The position numbers were made by a program, and so were the translations under genes. A stretch of DNA of 32,568 bases. Origin: Chloroflexota bacterium (GTDB lineage Bacteria > Chloroflexota > Dehalococcoidia > UBA2247 > RBG-13-53-26). How positions within the stretch are numbered: the first letter of the stretch is position 1; each line of letters starts with the position of its first letter. Positions 15,619 through 22,754 of the stretch are shown piece after piece. Under the pieces are notes generated by a model. It was given only the letters and a program-made list of their open reading frames with translations. It ran no database searches and was not told the DNA's origin. Location of the stretch: positions 1 through 32,568 of the forward strand of contig VGOM01000020.1 of assembly GCA_016875915.1 (NCBI GenBank), written 5' to 3'.

Positions 15619-16830
15619 ATGCGCAAGGCCCTGGACGATATCAAGATCGCCGACTTCACCTGGTACGTCGCCGGCCCGCTCTGCGTCCGGTATCTGGCCG
15701 ACTACGGTGCCCGGGTGATCCATGTCGAGACGGCCCGGCGGCTGGATGGCGTTCGCAAGCTGCCCCCCTACAAGGACAACACCCCCGGGATCAACCGCAG
15801 CGGCTTCTTCCACAACTACAACTGCAACAAGCTGGGCATCACCCTCAACCTGGAGCACCCCCGGGCCCGGGATCTGGCCGCCGCGCTGGTCCGCTGGGCC
15901 GATGTCGTCGCGGAGAGCTTCGGCCCCGGCGTCATGGATGACCTTGGCCTCGGCTATGAGGCCGTGAGCCGGATCAGGCCCGACATCATCATGATCAGCC
16001 TCAGCTCCAAGGGCCAGACCGGGCCGCACGCCTCTCTGCCCGCGGTGGGCATGCACCTGGCGGCTCTTTCCGGGTTCATGGAGATCACCGGCTGGCCCGA
16101 CCGGGACCCCTCCCTCCTCTACGGTGCCTATACCGATAGCATCGCCGGCCGCTTCGGGGCCGCCGCCCTGCTGGCGGCGCTGGACCACCGCAGCCGCACC
16201 GGCCGGGGCCAGCACATCGACCTCTCCCAGTACGAGGCCGGCCTTCAGTTCCTGGCCCCTCCCCTGATCGACTGCGCCTCCAGCGGCAGGGTCCTGGGCC
16301 GCAACGGCAACCGCCACACCTTCGCCGTCCCCCACGGCGTCTATCCCTGCCAGGGCGATGACCGCTGGTGTGCCATCGCAGTCTTCACCGACGGGGAGTG
16401 GGCCGCCCTGTGCCGGACTATGGGCCAGCCCTCGTGGATCGATGATGACCGGTATGCCACCTTCCTCAGCCGCAAGTCCCACGAGGAAGAAGTGGACCGC
16501 CTGGTCGCCCGGTGGACAGCGGAGCACACCGCCGAGGAGGTCATGGCCACTCTCCAGGCGGCGGGCGTGTCGGCGGGACTGGTGGCCACCGCCGAGGACC
16601 TCCACCGCGACCCCCAGTTGAAGGCCCGTCAGCACTTCACGGCGCTGGAACACCCCGAGATCGGCCGGTCAACCTACGATAGCCTGGGCTCCCGGCTCTC
16701 CCGGACCCCTGCCGGGCTGGACCGGGCAGCGCCCATCCTGGGGCAGGACAACTACCACGTCTTCACCCAGATCTTCGGCCTCTCCGATGAGGAGTTCGCC
16801 GACTTGGCCGGCCAGGGCGTCTTCGACTAG
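15619..16830 (+). CDS. family III CoA-transferase, catalytic subunit (B1)
   Basis: A 403-residue CaiB/BaiF-family protein. It keeps the active-site features: WYVAGPLCVRYLADYGARVI near the N-terminus (AGP at 18-20) and Asp173 in AYTDSIAG, exactly 21 residues before TGRGQ, the spacing of D169 in formyl-CoA transferase. The ATG at 15619 begins right after the upstream TGA, indicating translational coupling with the A1 subunit. Family knowledge predicts acyl-CoA:carboxylate CoA transfer. The benzylsuccinate CoA-transferase BbsE/BbsF is a known two-gene precedent. The TAG stop sits at a CTAG and a cluster of REP-like hairpins starts 24 bases later. Confidence 0.9.
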   Translation: MRKALDDIKIADFTWYVAGPLCVRYLADYGARVIHVETARRLDGVRKLPPYKDNTPGINRSGFFHNYNCNKLGITLNLEHPRARDLAAALVRWADVVAESFGPGVMDDLGLGYEAVSRIRPDIIMISLSSKGQTGPHASLPAVGMHLAALSGFMEITGWPDRDPSLLYGAYTDSIAGRFGAAALLAALDHRSRTGRGQHIDLSQYEAGLQFLAPPLIDCASSGRVLGRNGNRHTFAVPHGVYPCQGDDRWCAIAVFTDGEWAALCRTMGQPSWIDDDRYATFLSRKSHEEEVDRLVARWTAEHTAEEVMATLQAAGVSAGLVATAEDLHRDPQLKARQHFTALEHPEIGRSTYDSLGSRLSRTPAGLDRAAPILGQDNYHVFTQIFGLSDEEFADLAGQGVFD

Positions 16831-16853
16831 CCCCGTGCCGCACTCCCTCTCAT

Positions 16854-17072
16854 GTCGTCCCGCACTTGATGCGGCATCCAGTCCCCTCAACTATGTCATT
16901 CCTGCGAAACTTGTCCTCGTGAAGACGGGGAGCAGGAATCCAGGGCACCTCAACCATGTCATGCCGCACTTGATGCGGCATCCAGGGCTGGGGCGGTGTG
17001 GTCTGTGGGTGTCGGATCCCCGACCCGACCTGGCACAAGCGTCGTGTCATGCCGCACTTGATGCGGCATCCA
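16854..17072 (+). repeat. cluster of REP-like hairpin units
   Basis: Three units with GTC.T, hairpin and ATCCA: 16854-16880 (stem imperfect, CCCGCA against TGCGGC), 16958-16984 and 17046-17072 (both GCCGCA-cttga-TGCGGC). Between them a fourth, different unit has TTCCTGC (16899-16905) pairing with GCAGGAA (16932-16938), followed by TCCAGGG. The GC-rich tail GGGCTGGGGCGGTGTGG follows the second unit. All read in the same direction. The remaining bases up to 17208 show no gene; a weak GATAAT lies at 17183-17188 upstream of the next start. Confidence 0.8.
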
Positions 17073-17208
17073 TGGGGTGGGGCTGGGCTGGGTTCCCTCC
17101 GCCACCCGCTATCCCTCAGTGTGGCGTCTCTGCCGGTTCGCTAGTTCGACGTAAGTCACATACCTCTGCCGTACTCAGCGGCGATAATGGGCTGCAGGTT
17201 GACCAGAC

Positions 17209-17529
17209 ATGGAACAGGAAGTCCTCAAGAGAATCGTGGCGGCACTCAAGTGCAGCCAGTGCAGTGCTTCGTTCGCGCCGGAGAAGGTCTCCTTCCTGGG
17301 CAGCAAAGAGGACGTGTGGTATTTCATGGTGGACTGCTCGGGCTGCGGCAACCGGGAGATGGTGGCGGCCCTTGTGCAGCACGCTGCAGAACCTCAGCAG
17401 TGCACCGATCTGACCGAGTCAGAGGCGGGTAGGCTCGTACACGCGGTGAAGTCCGACGACCTGATTGATATGCACCGGTATCTGAAGGACTTCAGCGGCG
17501 ACTTCAAATCGCTCTTCACCGGGATGTGA
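17209..17529 (+). CDS. small zinc-ribbon-like protein, unknown function
   Basis: A 106-residue protein with two CxxC pairs, CSQC (residues 15-18) and CSGC (43-46), spaced as in a zinc ribbon. Between them FAPEKVSFLGSKEDVWYFMV resembles two beta strands. The C-terminal half is helical and acidic, ending HRYLKDFSGDFKSLF. I do not recognise a named family; it may be a nucleic-acid or protein-binding accessory factor. The start is the ATG at 17209, with no strong Shine-Dalgarno sequence. It is convergent with the SDR gene 28 bases away and preceded by a repeat cluster, so it is probably transcribed alone. Confidence 0.75.
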   Translation: MEQEVLKRIVAALKCSQCSASFAPEKVSFLGSKEDVWYFMVDCSGCGNREMVAALVQHAAEPQQCTDLTESEAGRLVHAVKSDDLIDMHRYLKDFSGDFKSLFTGM

Positions 17530-17556
17530 CCCGCCCCACGGGTCAGGGTGGCGACT

Positions 17557-18360
17557 CTACGTCAGCAGGTATCCGCCGTCCACCACCAGCATGGCGCCGG
17601 TGACGTAGTCTGAGGCCTCGCTGGCGAAGAAGAGCACCACCTTGGCGATGTCGTCCGGTGCCCCGGGGCGGCCCAGGGGCATGCGGCCCATGAACTTGTT
17701 CAGCAGATCCTCGACCCCCTGCCCCTTGGCCTCGCGGGCCAGCCTGGTCTTCTCCGTGCCCGGAGTCCACACGCTGCCCGGCGCCACCGCGTTGACGTGG
17801 ATCTTGTAAGGGCCCCACTCCAGGGCCAGGGCCTTGGTCAGGGAGAGCACGCCCCCCTTGGAGGCATTGTAGTGCGACACCTCGCCCATGGGGTGCACGG
17901 CGTCTATGGAGGCGATGTTGATGATCTTGCCCCCGCGGCCGCTCTTGGTCATCTCCCTGGCGGCGGCCTGGCAGAAGAAGAACAGGCCCTTGAGGTTGAT
18001 GTTGATGGTCTTGTCCCACAGTTCCTCGGTGGTCTCCAGGGCCATGGACAGGGGGTAGATGCCGGCGTTGTTCACCAGGATGTCCAGGCCGCCGAAGGCC
18101 TGGACGGTGGCCTCGGCCACCTTTCGGGCGTCTGCCACGCTGCTGGCATCGGCCTTGATGGCCTCGGCCTTGCGGCCCCTCTCCTTGATCCTCTCCGCCG
18201 TCTTCCTGGCGGCGTCCAGATCGATGTCGGCGATCATGACCGCGGCCCCTGCCTCGCTAAGGCGGTAGGCGATGGCCCGGCCGATGCCCATTCCGGCGCC
18301 CGTGACGATGGCACCCTTGCCGGTGAGGTCGAAGAGTTCAGCGATGGATCTTGTTGCCAC
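17557..18360 (-). CDS. short-chain dehydrogenase/reductase (FabG-like)
   Basis: A 267-residue classical SDR using NAD(P) for reversible alcohol/ketone oxidation. Motifs are TGAGMGIG (20-27), ADID after beta-2 (44-47), NNAG (97-100), and the catalytic Ser151 with Y164xxxK168 (YNASKGG). The C-terminal GRPGAPDDIAKVVLFFASEA and VDGGY are typical. The acidic ADID pattern suggests NAD preference (inference). The start is a GTG at 18360 with GGAGGA six bases upstream. A promoter lies at 18396-18425, back to back with that of the molybdopterin oxidoreductase. The substrate is unknown; in this context a hydroxy-acyl or cyclic alcohol intermediate is plausible. Confidence 0.92.
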   Translation of the reverse strand: MATRSIAELFDLTGKGAIVTGAGMGIGRAIAYRLSEAGAAVMIADIDLDAARKTAERIKERGRKAEAIKADASSVADARKVAEATVQAFGGLDILVNNAGIYPLSMALETTEELWDKTININLKGLFFFCQAAAREMTKSGRGGKIINIASIDAVHPMGEVSHYNASKGGVLSLTKALALEWGPYKIHVNAVAPGSVWTPGTEKTRLAREAKGQGVEDLLNKFMGRMPLGRPGAPDDIAKVVLFFASEASDYVTGAMLVVDGGYLLT

Positions 18361-18395
18361 AGATGTCCTCCGTTTCTCCTGATCAGGGCTGCGCT

Positions 18396-18425
18396 ATCAT
18401 AGGGCATTCCTTCCACTGGCTGCAA
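18396..18425 (-). promoter_or_regulatory. promoter of the SDR gene
   Basis: On the minus strand: TTGCAG (18425-18420), 18-base spacer, TATGAT (18401-18396). The predicted leader is about 30 bases. Confidence 0.55.
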
Positions 18426-18442
18426 CCCGATGGGTTTCCGGC

Positions 18443-18471
18443 GGGACACGCTCGGCAGCGCAGTCTATAAT
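18443..18471 (+). promoter_or_regulatory. promoter of the molybdopterin oxidoreductase gene
   Basis: GGGACA (18443-18448; four of six match to TTGACA), 17-base spacer, perfect TATAAT (18466-18471). The start codon at 18504 lies 32 bases downstream. Confidence 0.6.
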
Positions 18472-18503
18472 GGAGTCACGCAACCGGTGAAGGGGGTTCC
18501 TGC

Positions 18504-20720
18504 ATGGCCGATGAGATAGTCAAGAAGACCTGCTGCCAGTACTGCAGCAACATGTGCGGGGTGCTGGTCACCGTCGAGGATGGCAAGGTGGCCGGCATCA
18601 GAGGGAACCCGGAGCACCCCCTGACCCGCGGCTTCGTCTGTGAAAGGGCACGCCTGGCTCCCAAGTGGCTGTATCACCCCGGCCAGTTGATGTATCCCCT
18701 GAAGAGGGCAGGCCGGCGTGGCGAGGGGAAGTGGCAGCGGGTGAGCTGGGATGAGGCGCTGGGGGAGATCGGCCAGCGTCTGCTCAAGCTGAAGGATGAG
18801 TACGGGCCGGAGACGCTGGGCTTCTTTGAGGGCACCTACCGGGGCAACGACTACTGGCCACGAGGGCGGTTCGCCAGCCTGTTCGGCAATCCCCACAACA
18901 TCTTCGCGCCGGGGATCATCTGCGGCATCAACGACATGGCCATCAACATGGCCGTCATGGGCGATGTGACCACCTACGCCATCGAGATGTCCAGCGCCAA
19001 ATGCGTGGTCTACTGGGGGGCCGATCCTTCGGAATCGAGCCAGCGGAACTGGGCCGGGATCCTCAGGAAGAAGCGCAAGGGCGATGCTAAAGTGATCGTG
19101 GTCGACCCCCGGCAGACCAAGACCACAGACATCGCCGACGTCTGGCTGCGGCTGCGGCCGGGGACGGACACCGCCCTGGCCCTGGGCTGGCTGAATGTCA
19201 TCATCAATGAGGGACTCTACAACCGGGAGTTCGTGGCCCAGTGGACAACCGGTTTCGATGAGCTGAAGGCCCGGGTCCAGGAGTACCCGCCGGAGAAGGT
19301 GGCCGGGATCACCGGCGTGCCGGCGGAGAAGATCGTGGAGGCCGCCCGGATGTATGCCACCGCCGGGCCGGCCTGCATGCCCTACGGCGTGGCCATTGAC
19401 CAGCTGGGCCTGAACGGCACCCGGACCGAGCAGTGCAAGGTCATCCTCCGGGCCATCACCGGCAACCTGGGCGTCTTCGGCGGTCACCTGATCACCCGCC
19501 CCGGGGAGACGGTCAACGGCGGCAGGTTCGTCACCGAGGCGGAGCTGAGCCTGATGCACCTGCTCTCCATGGAGCAGCGCCGCAAGCAGATGGGCTTCGA
19601 CCTCTGCCGCCTGGTCTCGCTCAACGGCTGGAGCCTGATGGCCCCGCACCTGGAGAGGGTCTATGGCGTCCCCGCCCCGGTCACCGTGCAGATACAGGCG
19701 CACACCACCCTGCTGTGGCGGTCCATACTCACCGGCAAGCCCTACCCCGTCAAGGCCCTCATCGCCTGGGGCTCCAATCCCCTGGCCTGGGCGGGCAATA
19801 CCAGGCTGGTCTTCGAGGCCCTGAAGAGCGACAACCTGGACCTTCATGTGGTCCAGGAGCTGTTCATGACGCCGTCGGCCCAGCTGGCGGACTACGTCCT
19901 GCCGGCGGCCAGCTGGATGGAGAGGGACCTGTGCACCAACATGATGGACTTCGGCAGCCTGCTCCAGGGCGGCGAGAAGGCCGTAGAGCCCCTCGGGGAG
20001 AGGCGGGACATCTACCAGCTCTTCCGCGGACTGGCCCTGGCCGTGGGCCAGAATGAGCACTGGCCCTGGGAGACCACTCAGGAGGTGAGCAACTACAGGC
20101 TGAAGCCCATGGGACTGACCTTCCGGGATGTGGTCAGCCGCTGCGCCGTGTTTCCGGACGCCTTCGATCTGCAGCCCTGGCAGAAGAATGGTTTCCCCAC
20201 GCCGTCAGGCAAGATCGAGCTGTATTCAAGCATCCTGGAGGAGCTGGGGTACGACCCCCTGCCCTACTACGAGGAGCCGCCGGAGAGCCCCCTCCGGGTG
20301 CCTCAGGTGGCCCGGGAGTACCCGCTGACCCTGAACACGGGCGGGAACTTCATGCCCATGTTCCACTCGGAGTTCATGCAGCAGGGCATCGGCCCCCGGG
20401 AGAAGCACCCCGATCCGCTGATGGATATCCATCCCGATACCGCCCGTGCTCTGGGGATTGCCGAGGGCGACTGGGCCCGGATCGAGACCCGGCGGGGCAG
20501 CATCAGGCAGAGGGCGAGGTACAACGCCGGCATGCTGCCCGACGTGATCAACTGTCAGGCGAGCTGGTGGTTCCCCGAGAAGGCCCCCTACGAGCCCGAG
20601 TTCAGCGGGGTCTTCGAGTCCAACGCCAACGTGCTGACACTCGATGACCCCGAGAGCTGTGACGAGCTGTCCGGGGGCTGGTGCAACCGGGCCCTACTGT
20701 GCAGGGTGACTAGGGCCTAG
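18504..20720 (+). CDS. molybdopterin oxidoreductase, DMSO-reductase family catalytic subunit
   Basis: A 738-residue Mo/W-bisPGD enzyme. The N-terminal 4Fe-4S domain has C11xxC14xxxC18 and C46 (GFVCERAR). The second domain reads NIFAPGIICGINDMAIN, placing Cys140 as the probable metal ligand. GADPSESSQRN and VVDPRQTKT bind the cofactor, and the C-terminal dinucleotide-binding domain starts near NTGGNFMPMF, with DIHPDTARALGIAEGDWARI. No Tat signal precedes the Cys motif, so the enzyme should be cytoplasmic. No FeS or membrane subunit gene is adjacent. The overall family is certain; the reaction (C-H oxidation, reduction, or hydratase-like chemistry as in acetylene hydratase) cannot be fixed. Start ATG at 18504. 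Its stop directly abuts the convergent dodecin stop. Confidence 0.93.
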   Translation: MADEIVKKTCCQYCSNMCGVLVTVEDGKVAGIRGNPEHPLTRGFVCERARLAPKWLYHPGQLMYPLKRAGRRGEGKWQRVSWDEALGEIGQRLLKLKDEYGPETLGFFEGTYRGNDYWPRGRFASLFGNPHNIFAPGIICGINDMAINMAVMGDVTTYAIEMSSAKCVVYWGADPSESSQRNWAGILRKKRKGDAKVIVVDPRQTKTTDIADVWLRLRPGTDTALALGWLNVIINEGLYNREFVAQWTTGFDELKARVQEYPPEKVAGITGVPAEKIVEAARMYATAGPACMPYGVAIDQLGLNGTRTEQCKVILRAITGNLGVFGGHLITRPGETVNGGRFVTEAELSLMHLLSMEQRRKQMGFDLCRLVSLNGWSLMAPHLERVYGVPAPVTVQIQAHTTLLWRSILTGKPYPVKALIAWGSNPLAWAGNTRLVFEALKSDNLDLHVVQELFMTPSAQLADYVLPAASWMERDLCTNMMDFGSLLQGGEKAVEPLGERRDIYQLFRGLALAVGQNEHWPWETTQEVSNYRLKPMGLTFRDVVSRCAVFPDAFDLQPWQKNGFPTPSGKIELYSSILEELGYDPLPYYEEPPESPLRVPQVAREYPLTLNTGGNFMPMFHSEFMQQGIGPREKHPDPLMDIHPDTARALGIAEGDWARIETRRGSIRQRARYNAGMLPDVINCQASWWFPEKAPYEPEFSGVFESNANVLTLDDPESCDELSGGWCNRALLCRVTRA

Positions 20721-20933
20721 CTATTCCTTCTCGTACTTGAAGGAAACGTTGATCTTGGTCCGGTAGGCGCGGACCTTCCCGTTCTCCAGCTGCATGTCCA
20801 TCTCGACGACCTCGGCAATGCGCAGGTCGCGGAGGGACTTCGAGGCGACTGCTATGGCATTGGCCGCTGCCTTCTCCCATGATACGGGACTGGTGCCGAT
20901 GATCTCGATTACCTTGTACACACTCTCTGCCAT
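20721..20933 (-). CDS. dodecin family protein
   Basis: A 70-residue protein with the full dodecin pattern VYKVIEIIGTSPVSWEKAA, then LRIAEVVEMDMQLENGKVRA and a final beta strand INVSFKYE. Dodecins assemble as hollow dodecamers that store or buffer flavins. In archaeal dodecin a Trp stacks on the flavin just before AEV; here that position is Ile39, as in a common subgroup, so ligand binding may differ. The start is the ATG at 20933 with GGAGG upstream; an upstream ATG at 21026 would add an Arg-rich unrelated segment. It ends exactly against the molybdopterin oxidoreductase stop. A flavin buffer fits the many flavoenzymes nearby. Confidence 0.92.
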   Translation of the reverse strand: MAESVYKVIEIIGTSPVSWEKAAANAIAVASKSLRDLRIAEVVEMDMQLENGKVRAYRTKINVSFKYEKE

Positions 20934-21079
20934 CTTGTGCCTCCTTCGCTTTGCGTTGTTCTGTGAGTGAGGACCTTGCCGGTCAGCCCCCGACTCCCGG
21001 GGGGCCGCCTTAGAGGATAGTATCACATTGTATGTCGGATGTATATATGCGTTGGGCTGGCTTGAGCCACCAATCTCCT

Positions 21080-21391
21080 GTCATGCCGCACTTGATGCGG
21101 CATCCATGGGGTGGGGCGGCGTGGCACAGCTACACACAACGATATCTGCGGGGCGCTACACTGGTGCCGTGTCTCCAACACTTGGTTGATGTCATCCGCC
21201 TTTGGCGGAGCCAGGGCTGGGGCAGCGTGCCGTCAGGTCCTTCTGTGGAAGGATCATCCCGCACTCCCGTCTTCGTCATGCCTTCCGCACTCCCCCTCAT
21301 CGTGTCATGCCGCACTTGATGCGGCATCCACGGGGCGGGGCGGCGTGGCACAACAACACGTAGCGATATCTGCGGGGCACTACACTACTGG
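21080..21391 (+). repeat. two adjoining MITE/REP-like composite elements
   Basis: First element: hairpin unit 21080-21106 (GCCGCA-cttga-TGCGGC), tail GGGGTGGGGCGGCGTGG, then GATATCTGCGGGGCG and right end CTACACTGG (21156-21164). Second element: GTGTCTCCAACACTT (21170-21183), a variant unit 21191-21217 with stem TCCGCC-ttt-GGCGGA, a third hairpin GTCCTTC..GGAAGGAT near 21237-21255, unit 21304-21330, and right end CACTACACTACTGG (21379-21391). The order of modules matches 1244-1420 and 22497-22754. Confidence 0.8.
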
Positions 21392-21435
21392 GTGATAGGT
21401 GAGATGGGTTGAGGAATTGTCTGACCGAGAGTGTA

Positions 21436-21557
21436 GCAGCGAAGCACCCTCTTCTTGCTGTCGAGACTGCTTCGCTGCCCCTCGGCTCACATTGATGAAG
21501 AACATCACTGCCTCGCAGGAGAGTCCGCCTCAGGCGGGAGAGCTGCTCTCTTGCGAG
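21436..21557. repeat. two strong tandem stem-loops between repeats and the DUF5679 gene
   Basis: Stem 1: GCAGCGAAGCA (21436-21446) with TGCTTCGCTGC (21468-21478), 11 bp perfect. Stem 2: CTCGCAGGAGAG (21512-21523) with CTCTCTTGCGAG (21546-21557), 11 of 12 pairs, enclosing an inner CCGCC-tca-GGCGG hairpin (21525-21537). The region is 3' of the leftward DUF5679 gene. The GAAGCA/TTGCGAG pieces resemble a second dispersed repeat type; a related TTGCGAGGAGT occurs near 30844. Confidence 0.6.
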
Positions 21558-21584
21558 CGTCTGTGACGAAGGAATACGGGAGGC

Positions 21585-21728
21585 CTAGGCCTTCCCGATT
21601 CGGAATACCTTCGTCTTGCAGACCGGGCAAGTGCCGCTGACGGCAGGCCTCTTGTTCTTCAGGGTCACTGCCTTGGGATTCTGGATCTCCCTCTTTTTCT
21701 TGCACTTGACGCAGTACGCTTGTGGCAT
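21585..21728 (-). CDS. DUF5679 small zinc-binding protein
   Basis: A 47-residue protein with MPQAYCVKCKKKREI at the start, then NPKAVTLKNKRPAVSGT and CPVCKTKVFRIGKA: two CxxC pairs (residues 6-9 and 36-39) forming a tiny zinc ribbon, as in DUF5679. Function unknown; often taken to be nucleic-acid or ribosome associated (inference). The ATG at 21728 is fixed by a strong AGGAGG upstream. An upstream ATG at 21854 would run through the promoter. A clear promoter lies at 21798-21827. Confidence 0.88.
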   Translation of the reverse strand: MPQAYCVKCKKKREIQNPKAVTLKNKRPAVSGTCPVCKTKVFRIGKA

Positions 21729-21797
21729 GCTTGGTCCTCCTCCTTTTTTTATTTGTGCCCCGCTCGCATTTTCATGCTTGCTGAGTACACTGTGCGA

Positions 21798-21827
21798 ATA
21801 ATATGCACATGATGCGTCACTTGTCAA
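21798..21827 (-). promoter_or_regulatory. sigma70-like promoter of the DUF5679 gene
   Basis: On the minus strand: perfect TTGACA (21827-21822), 18-base spacer, TATTAT (21803-21798). The leader of about 60 bases ends in an A-rich stretch and the Shine-Dalgarno sequence. Confidence 0.75.
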
Positions 21828-21863
21828 GAGGGTTGACGCTGAAACTGACCACAATCTCTGATT

Positions 21864-22433
21864 TCAGGCGGTTTCCCGGCCAATTCTGAAGGCCGCCCCG
21901 ATGACCTCCCCCAGTCCCTGATACCGGGCGGCCGGGCTGGTGACATAGGTCAGGGGGTTGATCTTGGCCACGTCCGGTTTGCCCTTGGTGAGACATTCCT
22001 CTGAGACATGCGTCTCCTCAATCCGGCCGATGACCAGGGAATGGCTGCCCAGGTCGAGGATGTGGACCACTCTGCACTCCAGGTTGACCGGGCACTGCTC
22101 GATGAGCGGCGCGCCCTCCAGTTTGCCGTAGAAGACCTTGAAGCCGCAGGCCTTGGCCTTGTCGGCCTTGGCCCCGGAGACAATGCCGCAGTAGTCGGTC
22201 TCTTTCGCCTGGCTGGCCGAAGGTACGTTGGCGGAGAAGGTCATGTTCTGCCGGATGCCCTTCAGGGTGTGTCTGGCATGGCGGATGGCCACGGAGAGCA
22301 TGGGCGGCTCGCCGCAGGCGATGCCGGCCCAGGCCACGGTCATGAAGTTGGGCCGGCCCTCCACGTTGGCTCCCACCAGCAGGGCGGGCATGGGATAGAC
22401 CAGGGTTTGGGGACCGAAGAGCTTCTTGGCCAT
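21864..22433 (-). CDS. flavin reductase-like (flavoredoxin-type) FMN-binding protein
   Basis: A 189-residue protein of the flavin reductase-like domain family. It has the typical N-terminus YPMPALLVGANVEGRPNFMT, then VAWAGIACGEPPMLSVAIR and NMTFSANVPSASQAKETDYCG, which surround the FMN site in flavoredoxins. Members either reduce free flavin or act as FMN electron carriers. It is cytoplasmic, with no signal. The ATG at 22433 has AAGGAGG upstream. It lies between a MITE copy and the DUF5679 gene, all leftward with AOR upstream. With AOR nearby, an electron-carrier role is possible but not shown. Confidence 0.88.
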   Translation of the reverse strand: MAKKLFGPQTLVYPMPALLVGANVEGRPNFMTVAWAGIACGEPPMLSVAIRHARHTLKGIRQNMTFSANVPSASQAKETDYCGIVSGAKADKAKACGFKVFYGKLEGAPLIEQCPVNLECRVVHILDLGSHSLVIGRIEETHVSEECLTKGKPDVAKINPLTYVTSPAARYQGLGEVIGAAFRIGRETA

Positions 22434-22496
22434 GAGGCAACCTCCTTTCGGTGATGTGTCCGCTCCCTCTGAGCAGACCGGGCGGCGCTGACTACC

Positions 22497-22754
22497 CTAG
22501 TGTAGTATCTCCAGCACTTCGTTTGCCTGACCGTCGTATGTTGGGTGGGTGTCGTCTGTCTGAGGCAGACCCGACCTGCGATGAGGGGCAGGGGATGCCG
22601 TCAGGTCCTTCCGTGGAAGGATCATCCCGCACTTGCCGCCTCGTGTGTCATCCCGCACCACGAAACTCGTGTCATCCCGCACTTGATGCGGGATCCAGGG
22701 CTGGGGTGGTGTGTCACGACTACCCATAGCGATATCTACGAAGCACTACGCTGG
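22497..22754 (+). repeat. full-length MITE-like composite repeat
   Basis: A 258-bp element with left end CTAGTGTAGTA (22497-22507) and right end CACTACGCTGG (22744-22754) as terminal inverted repeats. Internal modules in order are TATCTCCAGCACTTCG, GGTCCTTCCGTGGAAGGATC (a 6-bp hairpin), two truncated GTCATCCCGCAC pieces, and the complete unit 22671-22697 (CCCGCA-cttga-TGCGGG) with a GGGCTGGGGTGGTGTG tail. Its right end overlaps the last codons of the AOR gene and supplies its TAG stop. Confidence 0.8.

Noticed and set aside
18465-20060. Long open frame (531 codons) antisense to the molybdopterin oxidoreductase
   Set aside because: Its product is a His/Gly/Leu/Pro-rich shadow with no domains. 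The opposite strand encodes a complete, motif-rich enzyme, and GC-rich coding DNA commonly opens antisense frames.
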